64,000 nt of DNA from CANLBN01 sp965230205 (GCA_965230205.1 OZ245996.1:3410001-3474000), one strand, 5' to 3'. Shown: positions 24,364 through 33,366, counted from the first letter of the stretch. Notes: a model not told the origin generated them from the letters alone. Numbers and translations are program-made.

Positions 24364-24909
24364 ATGTCTCAAAATACTGCTATGGCTATTAGTCTTTCCA
24401 TTTTCGGTGCATTAGCTACTTATTTATTTATTGCATATGGGGGAAGCTTGTCACTTTGGGCTGCCTTTGTTGCATGGGCTTGCTTCTTCCATTCTGGAGG
24501 TGGGTCTCAGTCTGCAAAACTAACAATTGCAGGTTCATTATTTGGGTGTGCACTAGGCTGGGTAACAATGTATGCAATAACGGCCACATCAATGGCGGGT
24601 ACCGTTGGACTTCCTCTGTGGGCAGCCATTTGTGTAGCAATATCTGCACCTATAGCCGTTCTTGCGGGGCGTGCTCCTATCTTAAGTGTGGTTCCTGTCA
24701 CTATGAACTCATTAGCATGTGTTGCAGCTTTTGTTTTACTAAAAGGTGAGGATGGCAATTTATTCGGTACTACTGCCAGTCAAAATGCTTTTATTAATAT
24801 CTCTATATCAATGTTAATTGGCGTAGGTTTTGGTCTTATGACAGAACGGCTAGCAATATTTTTAATGAAGGCAGTACCCATGACTGAAACTGGTCAAAGT
24901 CAATCTTAA
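24364..24909 (+). CDS. DUF1097 family membrane protein
   Basis: The 181-residue protein has five or six hydrophobic helices (about 7-30, 50-75, 80-100, 105-127, 142-170). GGSLSLWAAFVAWACFFHSG and the small Gly/Ala-rich helices match DUF1097 inner-membrane proteins, whose function is unknown. It is the first gene of a plus-strand group with GST and outer-membrane protein genes and is divergent from the MMSDH-type operon. A transport or permeability role for the pathway substrate is conceivable but unproven. Confidence 0.8.
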   Translation: MSQNTAMAISLSIFGALATYLFIAYGGSLSLWAAFVAWACFFHSGGGSQSAKLTIAGSLFGCALGWVTMYAITATSMAGTVGLPLWAAICVAISAPIAVLAGRAPILSVVPVTMNSLACVAAFVLLKGEDGNLFGTTASQNAFINISISMLIGVGFGLMTERLAIFLMKAVPMTETGQSQS

Positions 24910-24945
24910 ATATTACCAGTACAAATAATAAAAGAGAGAAAAATT

Positions 24946-25575
24946 ATGAAATTATACTATACGCCAGGTGCCTGTTCACTAGGTCCGCATATTGCTTTGG
25001 AGTGGATTGGCCAGCCTTATGAAGCTGAGGCTGTTCCCTTTGCGGATGAAAAATTAAAAAAAATATTTCCTAAAGCTGCCGGAAAAGTACCAATCTTAGA
25101 TAGGCAAGATGGTTCTATTTTATTAACGCAAAGTCCCGCCATTTTACGCTACCTTGCAGATCGTTATCCAGAAGCCGATATTGGTGGTGGTCATTCCCTT
25201 GACGAGTGTGCAGAGGCCAACCGATGGCTTAACTTTTTATGTGCGGATTTACACCCTGCATGTCATCCCTTATTTGTTGGTGATCGTTATACAACAGAAA
25301 CGCGAGAGGAGGCACTAACGGCTGTTTACGATGCTGCAAAAAACCTTGTTCGTAAAGAGTTGAAAATACTCAATGAGCATATGGAGGGTAGGGATTACAT
25401 TGTTGGCAATAAGCCTTCTATTGTAGATGCGTACGCTTTCCCAATGCTGGGCTGGATTATGATGAAATTTCCGGAACAACTGGATGATTATCCTAATTTG
25501 CAACAACTTAGAGAAAGATTATGTACAAATGTTGGTATCGACGCTGTTCTTGAGGCAGAAGGCTTAAAGCAATAA
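24946..25575 (+). CDS. Glutathione S-transferase, beta-class-like
   Basis: The 209-residue protein starts MKLYYTPGACSLGPHIALEW, the bacterial beta-class signature with the active-site Cys10. GKVPILDRQDGSILLTQSPAI carries the cis-Pro and GSH-binding turn, and the C-domain has NKPSIVDAYAFPMLGW. Beta-class GSTs conjugate or hydrolyse electrophiles with glutathione. The gene follows DUF1097 by 36 bp. A related GST closes the TRAP operon at 31519, so glutathione chemistry may be part of the pathway. Confidence 0.9.
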   Translation: MKLYYTPGACSLGPHIALEWIGQPYEAEAVPFADEKLKKIFPKAAGKVPILDRQDGSILLTQSPAILRYLADRYPEADIGGGHSLDECAEANRWLNFLCADLHPACHPLFVGDRYTTETREEALTAVYDAAKNLVRKELKILNEHMEGRDYIVGNKPSIVDAYAFPMLGWIMMKFPEQLDDYPNLQQLRERLCTNVGIDAVLEAEGLKQ

Positions 25576-25646
25576 AAATTAATTTAGAGAAGCCCTAAAA
25601 CGATCAATTTAACTAAATAAAACAATAAGGATTGGAGAAGTAATAT

Positions 25647-26564
25647 ATGAAATTTTCGCTTTTTTTTAATAGAAAGTTAATTAAAATATTTTTTATATTT
25701 TTAGCATTAACAAAAACAACAACAGTATTTGCATTAGATAATTCGCCTCGCGACTATCATATGTTTCCGACAAATCATCCGCTATACGTACAATATCTTC
25801 AACATGCCAATTTAGAAGGTTTTTTCGACGGTAATGGTAATGAAGTTGATTCTGATATTGAAGCAGAACTAGATATTGCTCTTTTTCGGTATATTTTTAA
25901 TGTTGTACCTCTAGATGGCATGAAGGAAGGACTAACTGTTGACCCTCAAGTCTTTATACCTTATGGCCAACTCAAGGGTACTGGCGGTGGTGTTGATGGG
26001 CTTGATTCAACAGGTCTAGGCGATATGCTTTTCTTAGCAGCTTTTAAGTATCCAATTAATGCGGAAAAGCGCCATTTTATCGGCTTTACCCCTTACCTTG
26101 AAATTCCGACAGGCGATTATGTTAAAGAAAGAGGGAATTTTAATCTCGGAGCAAACCGTTTTTCTATTACAGCACAATTTGCTTGGACGAGAGAGATATT
26201 TTTCGATGATTTAACTCTTGATTTAGTCGCTGATGTAAGGACATTTGGCAATAACAATAGTTTTGGCTCAGCATCACAAACGCGTGAGCAAAAACACCTT
26301 TATCAATATCAAGCACATCTTGCCTATGATATAACACCAAAATTTGCAGTAACTGCGACTTATAGCCTTGAACATGGCGGCGAAACGATACTAGATGGTG
26401 TTGATCAAAATGATACTCTAGATAGAACTAAGTATAGAGTGAGCATGCAATATTTTTTCTTACCTAATGCGCAGGTGGAGGTTCAGTATGGAGAAGATAT
26501 TGATGTTGAAAATGCTTTTAAAGAAGAGTCTCGTATTAATTTACGTTTTGCCTACGTGTTTTAA
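25647..26564 (+). CDS. Outer-membrane beta-barrel protein, MetA/phenol-degradation type
   Basis: The 305-residue protein has a signal peptide (cleavage near VFALD, about residue 28) and alternating amphipathic strands throughout. STGLGDMLFLAAFKYPIN and GFTPYLEIPTGDYVKERGNF match the MetA-pathway phenol-degradation family, and it ends with the outer-membrane signature INLRFAYVF. Relatives are thought to be channels for hydrophobic or aromatic compounds. Its place beside GST and TRAP genes suggests it admits the pathway substrate. The terminator-like hairpin at 26590 follows it. Confidence 0.82.
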   Translation: MKFSLFFNRKLIKIFFIFLALTKTTTVFALDNSPRDYHMFPTNHPLYVQYLQHANLEGFFDGNGNEVDSDIEAELDIALFRYIFNVVPLDGMKEGLTVDPQVFIPYGQLKGTGGGVDGLDSTGLGDMLFLAAFKYPINAEKRHFIGFTPYLEIPTGDYVKERGNFNLGANRFSITAQFAWTREIFFDDLTLDLVADVRTFGNNNSFGSASQTREQKHLYQYQAHLAYDITPKFAVTATYSLEHGGETILDGVDQNDTLDRTKYRVSMQYFFLPNAQVEVQYGEDIDVENAFKEESRINLRFAYVF

Positions 26565-26589
26565 TTACGGCTAAACTTAGATCATCTCT

Positions 26590-26635
26590 TATATAGCCTC
26601 GAATAAATAATAATTTTTTATTTGCAGGCTATATA
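26590..26635 (+). terminator. Terminator-like hairpin after the porin gene
   Basis: TATATAGCCT (26590-26599) and AGGCTATATA (26626-26635) are exact complements around an AT-rich 26-nt loop. Only weakly T-rich sequence follows, so efficiency is uncertain. Confidence 0.55.
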
Positions 26636-26745
26636 ATTATCAAATTTTTACCACCATTGTATCTCTTTGTTTTTTCTAACGAAATAAACTATCCAGTTAG
26701 CTTTACCATTCTTGTTTTGCGTCTGATATTGATTGATCAAACTCA

Positions 26746-26868
26746 ACTGGCACCATCTATTAAATGCTTTACATTAAATTTTCTTATATATGTGACAGGT
26801 GGCACCATCAATATTTTAAAAACCGGCCCTTGTTGTTATCAGCGGTAGTGCTGAAAATAGTACCAGTT
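26746..26868. promoter_or_regulatory. Operator-like elements upstream of the cupin-TRAP genes
   Basis: ACTGGCACCAT at 26746-26756 is the best copy of the locus element. TGGCACCAT follows at 26800-26808 and GTACCAGTT at 26860-26868. An isolated ATCCAGTTAG lies at 26691. The 395-bp gap 26565-26959 holds these, the hairpin at 26590 and probably the cupin-TRAP promoter. Confidence 0.5.
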
Positions 26869-26959
26869 AAATTCTTTGCATCCTTTGATCTCATATTAAT
26901 ACACTAATTCGATTGATGCTTAATTATTCGTTATCAATAAATATAAAGGTAATCATCTT

Positions 26960-27373
26960 ATGAAACCCAGCATTAATTTCCTCCCTTTTTCTGATTTACA
27001 GAAAGTACCCCGTGGTTTAGGAATCGTTAATCACCTTATCGCTAATAAGAAAGTGGGGGCTAAGAGTATACATTCTGGTATTACATTACTACCACCAAAA
27101 ACGTCGGTACCGGCCCATACCCATAATGCTGAAGAACAAGTTACGGTACTCAAAGGTACATTAAAGATAATCTTAAATGGTGATAGGGAAGTGTTCTGTT
27201 CAACTTATGACTCAACGTTTATTTCGGCTGATGTACAACATGAGCTTATCAATGATAGTGAGGAAGACGTTTACGCTATGGTTATTTATGGCTCATCAAA
27301 TGTGAATAGGACCTTCGTAGAAACAGGAGAAACTGTCGGTATTGGTTCCGATCAAGACAGATTTGATAGTTAA
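26960..27373 (+). CDS. Small single-domain cupin protein
   Basis: The 137-residue protein is one cupin barrel. Motif 1 is PPKTSVPAHTHNAEEQVTVL, with two His and the Glu that usually bind a metal. Motif 2 contains ISADVQHELINDSEEDVYAM. Such stand-alone cupins act as isomerases, lyases, dioxygenases or sensors, and the sequence does not decide between them. It leads the TRAP transporter operon, 44 bp before the first binding-protein gene, under locus operator elements. Confidence 0.82.
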   Translation: MKPSINFLPFSDLQKVPRGLGIVNHLIANKKVGAKSIHSGITLLPPKTSVPAHTHNAEEQVTVLKGTLKIILNGDREVFCSTYDSTFISADVQHELINDSEEDVYAMVIYGSSNVNRTFVETGETVGIGSDQDRFDS

Positions 27374-27417
27374 TATAATTCGATTTATCGATTAATAAAT
27401 ATAATGAGGTGATGATA

Positions 27418-28479
27418 ATGACTAATAAACCCTTTGATCGAAGAAAATTCATTAAGACTAGTGCAATAACCTGTGGTGCAGCATTAGGCACATCATTATT
27501 ATCCCCTTCATTATACGCAGCAAAGCCCAAGCATCGATTGATATTTGGGCATACATTTGGCGCTGCCACCAATAAATATATGATTACAGGGCTTTCACTC
27601 TTCAAGTCACTAGCCGAGAAATATTCAGGCGGTGAATTGCTGGTTGATATTCATGAAGCCGGTAGCTTGGGTGGACAAACAGTATTACCGCAAAAGGTAC
27701 TAACGGGTTCTATACAAGGATGCCAATTATCAACAGGAAATTTTGTTAATTACTCTGAAGTCTATAATATTTTAGATTTCCCCTATTTGTTTGACTCTAA
27801 TGAGTCTTTCGAAAACACAATACAAACAGATGGCTTTGCTAAATCAGAGTTTATCTCCAATCCTGCCAAAAGTGGCTTTCAAGTTGTACCAGGTATGTGG
27901 GCGAACGCCGGGTTTCGTGTCTTAGGTATTAGTAAAAAAGTTGATCGAGTTGTTCGATTACCTGAAGATTTAAGTGGGTTAAAGGTTAGAACTAATGGCA
28001 CTCGTGTGGAAGATGTTTTATTTAAACTAACCGAAGCTAATCCAGTTTCAATAGCATGGGGAGAAGCCTATCAGGCTATGCAACAGGGTGCAGCCGATGC
28101 ATTAAGCGTTGGTCTGGGACCATTGACCGCTACAAAAATTCATGAAACTTTAGGCAGTGCCACATTATATGAGCTTAATTTCAATTGTCACATCACTGTG
28201 CTAAATAAGCGCTGGTTTCAAAAATTACCAGAAAATGTGCAAGAAGCAATATTACGTGCTGGACGGGAGAGTTATGAATTCCAAAGGCTGGGGCAACTGA
28301 AAGCTAATAAAGAAATGCTTTCACTGTGGAAGGATAGTGGTATAGAGGTGGTCACTCTAACACCAGAAGAAAAGCAAGTTTGGATTGAAACTGTTGGCCA
28401 TCAACGGAAAGAATACAATAAATTAAAAAAATCTTTTGGAAAGTCTGCCTTTGATACAATTGTTTCTTTACAAAGCTAA
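27418..28479 (+). CDS. TRAP transporter substrate-binding protein (DctP family), Tat-exported
   Basis: From ATG 27418 (GAGGTGAT RBS) the protein has about 353 residues. A twin-arginine signal, DRRKFIKTSAITCGAALGTS, precedes the DctP domain. Family features include LIFGHTFGAATNKYMI, the PQKVLTGSIQGCQLS pocket strand, GLKVRTNGTRVED (with the conserved Arg that binds a substrate carboxylate) and AWGEAYQAMQQGAADA. It is followed by the DctQ and DctM genes. A close paralogue at 30442 flanks them. The ligand is probably an organic acid, its identity unknown. Confidence 0.9.
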   Translation: MTNKPFDRRKFIKTSAITCGAALGTSLLSPSLYAAKPKHRLIFGHTFGAATNKYMITGLSLFKSLAEKYSGGELLVDIHEAGSLGGQTVLPQKVLTGSIQGCQLSTGNFVNYSEVYNILDFPYLFDSNESFENTIQTDGFAKSEFISNPAKSGFQVVPGMWANAGFRVLGISKKVDRVVRLPEDLSGLKVRTNGTRVEDVLFKLTEANPVSIAWGEAYQAMQQGAADALSVGLGPLTATKIHETLGSATLYELNFNCHITVLNKRWFQKLPENVQEAILRAGRESYEFQRLGQLKANKEMLSLWKDSGIEVVTLTPEEKQVWIETVGHQRKEYNKLKKSFGKSAFDTIVSLQS

Positions 28480-28527
28480 AAAACAATTTTAAAGGAGTTT
28501 GAATCATAATAATAAAACGAGATTCTC

Positions 28528-29067
28528 ATGAGCACTAGTACAACATCAGAGTTACATAGTAAAAGAGGTATAGCAGCTTCTCTATTAGCATTCCTCAATG
28601 GTCCATTTATCAAGTGGTTTGTTATTTTTGCTTACGGATACTTTTTCTTAATTATCCTGATCGAAGTTGTTATGCGTTATCTCTTCAGTTTTTCAACAAC
28701 GTGGGGAGAAATGACTGCACGTTATGCATTTGTTTATTTTGCTTATATAGCAGCAGCGGAAGCCTTTCGACATGATGAGCATATTCGTATTGACTTCATC
28801 CCTTCATTTTTAGGTCGTAATGCGCGAAATCTACTGGAAACTTATATCGATTTTTTGTGCATTGTTATTTCAGCTTTTGTTATCTGGTATTCGATTAATG
28901 TCATGCAAATACAGATATTAGCAAATATTCGGATGCATGCCTTACCTTTAAATTTATCTATCGCTGAAGCAGCCTTACCTATTGGTTGGGGGTTAATGGT
29001 AATTAGAATATTACAACGAATGTGCCGACGATTTGGGCTAGATAAAATATCAAGCGAGGTTAAGTGA
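28528..29067 (+). CDS. TRAP transporter small permease (DctQ family)
   Basis: The 179-residue protein has four transmembrane helices (about 30-52, 68-85, 105-128, 148-165). Typical DctQ features are EVVMRYLFSFSTTWGEMTAR, YIAAAEAFRHDEHIRIDF and a final WGLMVIRILQR. It forms the membrane complex with DctM and takes substrate from the periplasmic binding protein. The stop overlaps the DctM start by one base. Confidence 0.9.
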   Translation: MSTSTTSELHSKRGIAASLLAFLNGPFIKWFVIFAYGYFFLIILIEVVMRYLFSFSTTWGEMTARYAFVYFAYIAAAEAFRHDEHIRIDFIPSFLGRNARNLLETYIDFLCIVISAFVIWYSINVMQIQILANIRMHALPLNLSIAEAALPIGWGLMVIRILQRMCRRFGLDKISSEVK

Positions 29068-30350
29068 TGGAATCAAATTCTGTAGCAATGATTGTCATTG
29101 GTTTAATGCTATTTCATTTAGCAATAGGTGTTCCCTTATTTATTGTACTAGCTATTGGATCAATCGCATTAATAATACTGACCGGTGTGTATTCACTCGA
29201 CAGCTTAGGGACAACTTTATTCGCCGCATTAGATAGCTGGGCATTACTTGCTATGCCATTATTTATTCTCGCTGGAGAAATAATATCGAGAGGTAGTATT
29301 GCCAGAGAATTAATCCATGTCGGGCAGTCTCTTGTTGGTTGGATTCGTGGCGGTTTAGGAATGACAACTATCTTTGGTTGCTTCTTTTTCGCAGGAACGA
29401 GTGGTTCCAGTTCTGCAGATACAGCCACTATCGGTAAAATAATGGTACCTGCCTTAAAAAAACGTGGTTATGATCCAAGCTATGCTGCTTCTTTAGCAGC
29501 CTCTGGCGGTATTTTGGGGGTTATCGTTCCTCCTAGCTTAATTTTTATTGTTTATGGTATAGCGACTGCCACATCTGTTGGTGATTTATTTTTAGGTGGA
29601 GTTTTACCAGGTTTGTTAATGGCTGTTGCAATGTGTGTCGCTAATTATATTGTCTGTTGTACAGGAAAATGGGGAGCCTCTGAGAGGGATTCTTTTTCCG
29701 GAACACAAGCGCTCAAAGCTCTCTGGAAGGCACGTTATGGTTTTGGAGCCCCTGTTCTTATTCTAGGTGGTATTTATGGGGGCTTTTTTACACCAACAGA
29801 AGCCGCAGCAGTTGCTGTTGGTTATGTACTCGTCGTTGAGTTGTTTATTTGTAGAGAGGTAGCATTTTCTGAATTACCTGCGATATTTATCAATGCATCT
29901 CGTACAACGGGCATATTAGCTCCCATTATTGCTTTTTCTATTTTATTTGCAGAGGCCCTTGCTGTTCTTAGGGTACCTGAAGCCATTGTGACAGCATTTG
30001 TATCATTTGGTGTCGGTTATATTGGTTCGATTATATTAATTGTCATTATGCTCATGGTCGTTGGATGTCTACTTGAACCAATAGCCGCCATTCTCGTTAT
30101 TATGCCAATTCTTTACCCCATCGGCCTAGAGTTAGGTTTTGATGTTGTACATTTTGGGGTATTTGTCGTTTGTACTCTATCAGTGGGTTTTATTACGCCT
30201 CCGGTAGGGATAAACCTATTTGCCGCTGCAGCAGTTAGTGGAGAGCCGTTCATGCGTATTGCAATACGTGCATTTCCTGCATTTATTGCTCTTATCTGCG
30301 TTTGTTTTTTAATTGCATTCATACCATCAATAGTCCTTTGGTTTAGGTAG
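29067..30350 (+). CDS. TRAP transporter large permease (DctM family)
   Basis: The 427-residue protein has about twelve hydrophobic helices. Typical elements are FAALDSWALLAMPLFILAGE, GCFFFAGTSGSSSADTATIG, SLAASGGILGVIVPPSLIFI and the C-terminal VGFITPPVGINLFAAAAVSG. It is the sodium-coupled transport subunit of the TRAP system. Start ATG 29067 overlaps the DctQ stop codon. Confidence 0.92.
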   Translation: MESNSVAMIVIGLMLFHLAIGVPLFIVLAIGSIALIILTGVYSLDSLGTTLFAALDSWALLAMPLFILAGEIISRGSIARELIHVGQSLVGWIRGGLGMTTIFGCFFFAGTSGSSSADTATIGKIMVPALKKRGYDPSYAASLAASGGILGVIVPPSLIFIVYGIATATSVGDLFLGGVLPGLLMAVAMCVANYIVCCTGKWGASERDSFSGTQALKALWKARYGFGAPVLILGGIYGGFFTPTEAAAVAVGYVLVVELFICREVAFSELPAIFINASRTTGILAPIIAFSILFAEALAVLRVPEAIVTAFVSFGVGYIGSIILIVIMLMVVGCLLEPIAAILVIMPILYPIGLELGFDVVHFGVFVVCTLSVGFITPPVGINLFAAAAVSGEPFMRIAIRAFPAFIALICVCFLIAFIPSIVLWFR

Positions 30351-30441
30351 CAGTTAAAAATAGATAAAAATCATAAAAATAAAAATTTTCAATTAAAACC
30401 TGGTTTCACCTAACTAAAAATAAACATAATGAGGTAATACA

Positions 30442-31503
30442 ATGGGTAATAAGATATTAAATCGAAGGAAATTTTTACAGGGTAGTCTCGCAAGCTGCGG
30501 TACTTTATTAGGCTCTTCTTTAATTTCGCCCATGGCTTATTCAGCTAAAGTTAAGCATCGTTTAATTTTTGGGCATACCTTTGGTCCAGCAACTAATCAA
30601 TACATGATTACAGGCTTATCATTGTTTAAATCACTAGCAGAAAAATACTCTGATGGTGAACTATTAGTTGATATTCATGATGCTGGCAGCTTGGGTGGGC
30701 AGAATGTTTTACCACAAAAAGTATTAACTGGTTCGATACAGGGTTGTCAAGTCTCTACATTAAACTTTGTTCATTATTCCGAAGTATATAGTATTCTTGA
30801 TTTTCCTTATTTATTTAACTCAAATAATGATTTTGAAAATACGATACAAACGAACGAGTTTTCAAATTCTGAGTTTTTTTCCAAACCGGCGCGCAGTGGA
30901 TTTCAAATTGTTCCTGGAATGTGGGCTAATGCAGGGTTTCGAGTATTAGGAATCAGTCGAAAAGTCGATCGTACAGTTCGATTACCTAAAGACTTAGAGG
31001 GTTTAAAAGTACGAACGAATGGAACAAAAGTCGAAGATGTTATGTTTAAAATGACATCAGCAAATCCTGTTTCTATAGCATGGGCTGAAGCCTACCAAGC
31101 AATGCAACAAGGTACTGCAGATGCATTAAGTGTGGGGTTAGGCCCATTAACAGCCACAAAAATACATGAGACTTTAGGTAGTGCAACATTGTATGAACAA
31201 AGCTTTAATTGTCATATCACGGCTTTAAATAAGCGCTGGTATGATAAACGCCCGAAAAAAATACAAGAAGCAATTATGAGGGCAGGCCGAGAAAGTTACG
31301 CTTTTCAACGTCAAGGGCAAGCTCAGGCCAATAAGGCTATGGTGGATTTATGGAAAAATGCAGGAATCGAGGTTGTTGTATTAACGCCAGAGGAAAAGAA
31401 AATATGGGTTGATACTATTGGTCACCAGCGACCAGAATACAATAATTTAAAAGATAAGTTTGGGCGAAAATCATTTGAACTAATTAAGAGTCTGCAAGGA
31501 TAA
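30442..31503 (+). CDS. Second TRAP substrate-binding protein (DctP family), Tat-exported paralogue
   Basis: The 353-residue protein has a twin-arginine signal (NRRKFLQGSLASCGTLLGSS) and is very similar along its length to the protein at 27418, with the same HRLIFGHTFG, SLGGQ, PGMWANAGFRVLGIS and GLKVRTNGTKVED stretches. This points to a tandem duplication around dctQM. Differences cluster in the N-terminus and in the HYSEVYSILDFPYLFNSNND region. Two binding proteins may feed one permease with related substrates. It precedes the GST gene by 15 bp. Confidence 0.9.
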   Translation: MGNKILNRRKFLQGSLASCGTLLGSSLISPMAYSAKVKHRLIFGHTFGPATNQYMITGLSLFKSLAEKYSDGELLVDIHDAGSLGGQNVLPQKVLTGSIQGCQVSTLNFVHYSEVYSILDFPYLFNSNNDFENTIQTNEFSNSEFFSKPARSGFQIVPGMWANAGFRVLGISRKVDRTVRLPKDLEGLKVRTNGTKVEDVMFKMTSANPVSIAWAEAYQAMQQGTADALSVGLGPLTATKIHETLGSATLYEQSFNCHITALNKRWYDKRPKKIQEAIMRAGRESYAFQRQGQAQANKAMVDLWKNAGIEVVVLTPEEKKIWVDTIGHQRPEYNNLKDKFGRKSFELIKSLQG

Positions 31504-31518
31504 AAATAGTATTATAAT

Positions 31519-32136
31519 ATGTTAACACTTTATTATTCTCCTAATGCCTGCTCTTTATCAATACATATTACACTTTATTGGTGTGACGCATTATTCAATG
31601 CCGAAAGAGTTGTATTTGGCGAATCGCCATTAACTACGTTGAGTCCTCTTGGTACAGTTGGATTGATTGATAGAGGTGACGAGTCAGGCATTTTAACGCA
31701 AACTCCTGCTATTTTGTCATACCTTGCTGAGCGCTTTCCTGCAGCAAATATTGATGGGGATAACAGTTTAAATGGAAGGGCAGAAAAAAATAAATGGTTA
31801 TCATTTTTAGCCAGCGATGTTCATCATGTTTTTCATCTATTATTCCGTTCATCACGTTATGGAATCAAAGACAATACAATAGCTAACGAGGCGGTTCGAA
31901 TGCTTTGTCTTGAAAGATTTGAAATCATTAATCAGCGTTTACTATTAAACCAATGGATGTTGGGAAATCGTAAGAGTATTGTTGATGCTTACTTATTCCC
32001 AATGGTCTGTTGGTATTATCGAGCTTTTCCTGAAAAAAATGGTCAATTTAAGGCTATTGATCATTTCTATGAGATGATGTGTACCGATGAGGGGGTCAAA
32101 AAAGCAATAGAGATAGAGACATCGAATACTAGTTAA
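31519..32136 (+). CDS. Glutathione S-transferase, beta-class-like, diverged
   Basis: The 205-residue protein keeps LYYSPNACSLSIHITLYW with the beta-class Cys, and ILTQTPAILSYLAERFP and NRKSIVDAYLFPMVCWYY. It is recognisably related to the GST at 24946. The cis-Pro segment is altered (GTVGLIDRGDES instead of GKVPILDRQDGS), so glutathione contact may be weaker or different. It is the last gene of the cupin-TRAP operon and converges on tonB with a 3-bp gap. Confidence 0.87.
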   Translation: MLTLYYSPNACSLSIHITLYWCDALFNAERVVFGESPLTTLSPLGTVGLIDRGDESGILTQTPAILSYLAERFPAANIDGDNSLNGRAEKNKWLSFLASDVHHVFHLLFRSSRYGIKDNTIANEAVRMLCLERFEIINQRLLLNQWMLGNRKSIVDAYLFPMVCWYYRAFPEKNGQFKAIDHFYEMMCTDEGVKKAIEIETSNTS

Positions 32137-32139
32137 GTA

Positions 32140-32934
32140 TTAGCGTAAGTTAAATTCAATTGGGACAGTATAAGTAAAGCGGCTTCTACCGTTAACGATT
32201 TCTGCTGGGACTGGTGGTAGTGGAGAAGCCTTGGCAATCATTTTCTCCACGGCCCTATTTAATTTTTTGTAATTAGATGCATCAATAAGCTTATAGGATA
32301 ATAGCTTACCTTCAGTATCAATGGTGAACTCTAAGGTAATTACATCTTCCTGTCGGCGCCGTTTAGCTGCACTGGGGTAGCGTTTGTAGCGCTCTAGCCA
32401 AAGAAGCAAGGTAGTCCTATAACTTGCCTTTATTTTGGGGTTACCGCCACCTAATGTTGATACTATATTAGGTGCAGAAACATCGGAACGACTATCGTTG
32501 TTGACTGAATTTTCAGTTTGTATTGTTGATACTTCAGTAGTAGTTTCTTCTACAGGTGGTGATTTTGACACTTCTACAGCTTGTTCTACGACTAATGGTT
32601 TTTGTTTATTGACCACCTTCTTTTTAGGCTTTGGCTTAATTATAGGTTTAGGTTTTTCAACAACTTGTTTTTTAGGCTGAATGTCTTTCTTTTTAACAGG
32701 AACAGTTTCAGTGACTGTTTTTTTAACTGATTTCGCTTCAGCAGGAGGGGGAGCTATATTTTTTAGGCCAATTTCTATTCCTTGTTTACCTGCTGCTTTA
32801 GCACCCTCAACGATTTTAGGGGCCTCATAAGAAAGTAAAAAAACAGCATGTAATGCAAATGAAATAGCAATAACAGATAACCATACCCAAGGCTTTGGTG
32901 TCGAAAAGCTATTTATCGATACAGTTGCTGACAT
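32140..32934 (-). CDS. tonB: TonB energy-transducing protein
   Basis: The 264-residue protein has one N-terminal helix (VWLSVIAISFALHAVFLLSY, with the conserved His), a long Pro/Lys-rich periplasmic spacer (about 70-125, KPKPIIKPKPKKK), and the C-terminal TonB domain (about 175-264) with YPSAAKRRRQEDVITLEFTI. It couples the ExbB-ExbD proton channel to outer-membrane receptors. It ends a four-gene operon, exbB-exbD-exbD-tonB, that starts at a Fur box and lies beside the petrobactin genes. Confidence 0.93.
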   Translation of the reverse strand: MSATVSINSFSTPKPWVWLSVIAISFALHAVFLLSYEAPKIVEGAKAAGKQGIEIGLKNIAPPPAEAKSVKKTVTETVPVKKKDIQPKKQVVEKPKPIIKPKPKKKVVNKQKPLVVEQAVEVSKSPPVEETTTEVSTIQTENSVNNDSRSDVSAPNIVSTLGGGNPKIKASYRTTLLLWLERYKRYPSAAKRRRQEDVITLEFTIDTEGKLLSYKLIDASNYKKLNRAVEKMIAKASPLPPVPAEIVNGRSRFTYTVPIEFNLR

Positions 32935-32952
32935 ATTAGTCTTCTATCAACA

Positions 32953-33366
32953 CTATGAAGCTGGTGGATGATTTAACGTAGTCAATAAGCGAATAGAGCT
33001 AAGTCCTGCTTCACCTAATATACTCATAGCTGAAATTAAATCCTTTGATTTAACCTGGCTATCAGCTTTTAACTGGACTATAACTTTAGGCTTTTTAGCC
33101 ACTATTTCTCTAACTGCTGCACTTAACTCCTCTTTGGTATAAATTGATTTATCAATAGCAAACTGATTATCGGTATTCATTAAAATGGTTATATCATTTT
33201 GATTCGCATCGGTATCCGTTTGTGCGACAGGCGCAACAACAACGAAAGCGTCGGGTTTGATAAATACACCAGCCAACATAAAAAAGATAAGTAATAAGAA
33301 AACAATATTAACCAGTGGTAATACGGTTTCGAATTCTTTTTTTTGTATGGGCTCTTCAATATCCAT
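32953..33366 (-). CDS. exbD: ExbD/TolR family protein, second copy
   Basis: The 137-residue protein has a short cytoplasmic N-terminus, one helix (VLPLVNIVFLLLIFFMLAGV) that has Asn where the proton-carrying Asp normally stands, and a periplasmic domain. The missing Asp is odd, because it is central to ExbD function. It overlaps the stop of the first exbD by one base (TGATG). The two may form a hetero-oligomer in which this copy is structural. Confidence 0.88.
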   Translation of the reverse strand: MDIEEPIQKKEFETVLPLVNIVFLLLIFFMLAGVFIKPDAFVVVAPVAQTDTDANQNDITILMNTDNQFAIDKSIYTKEELSAAVREIVAKKPKVIVQLKADSQVKSKDLISAMSILGEAGLSSIRLLTTLNHPPAS

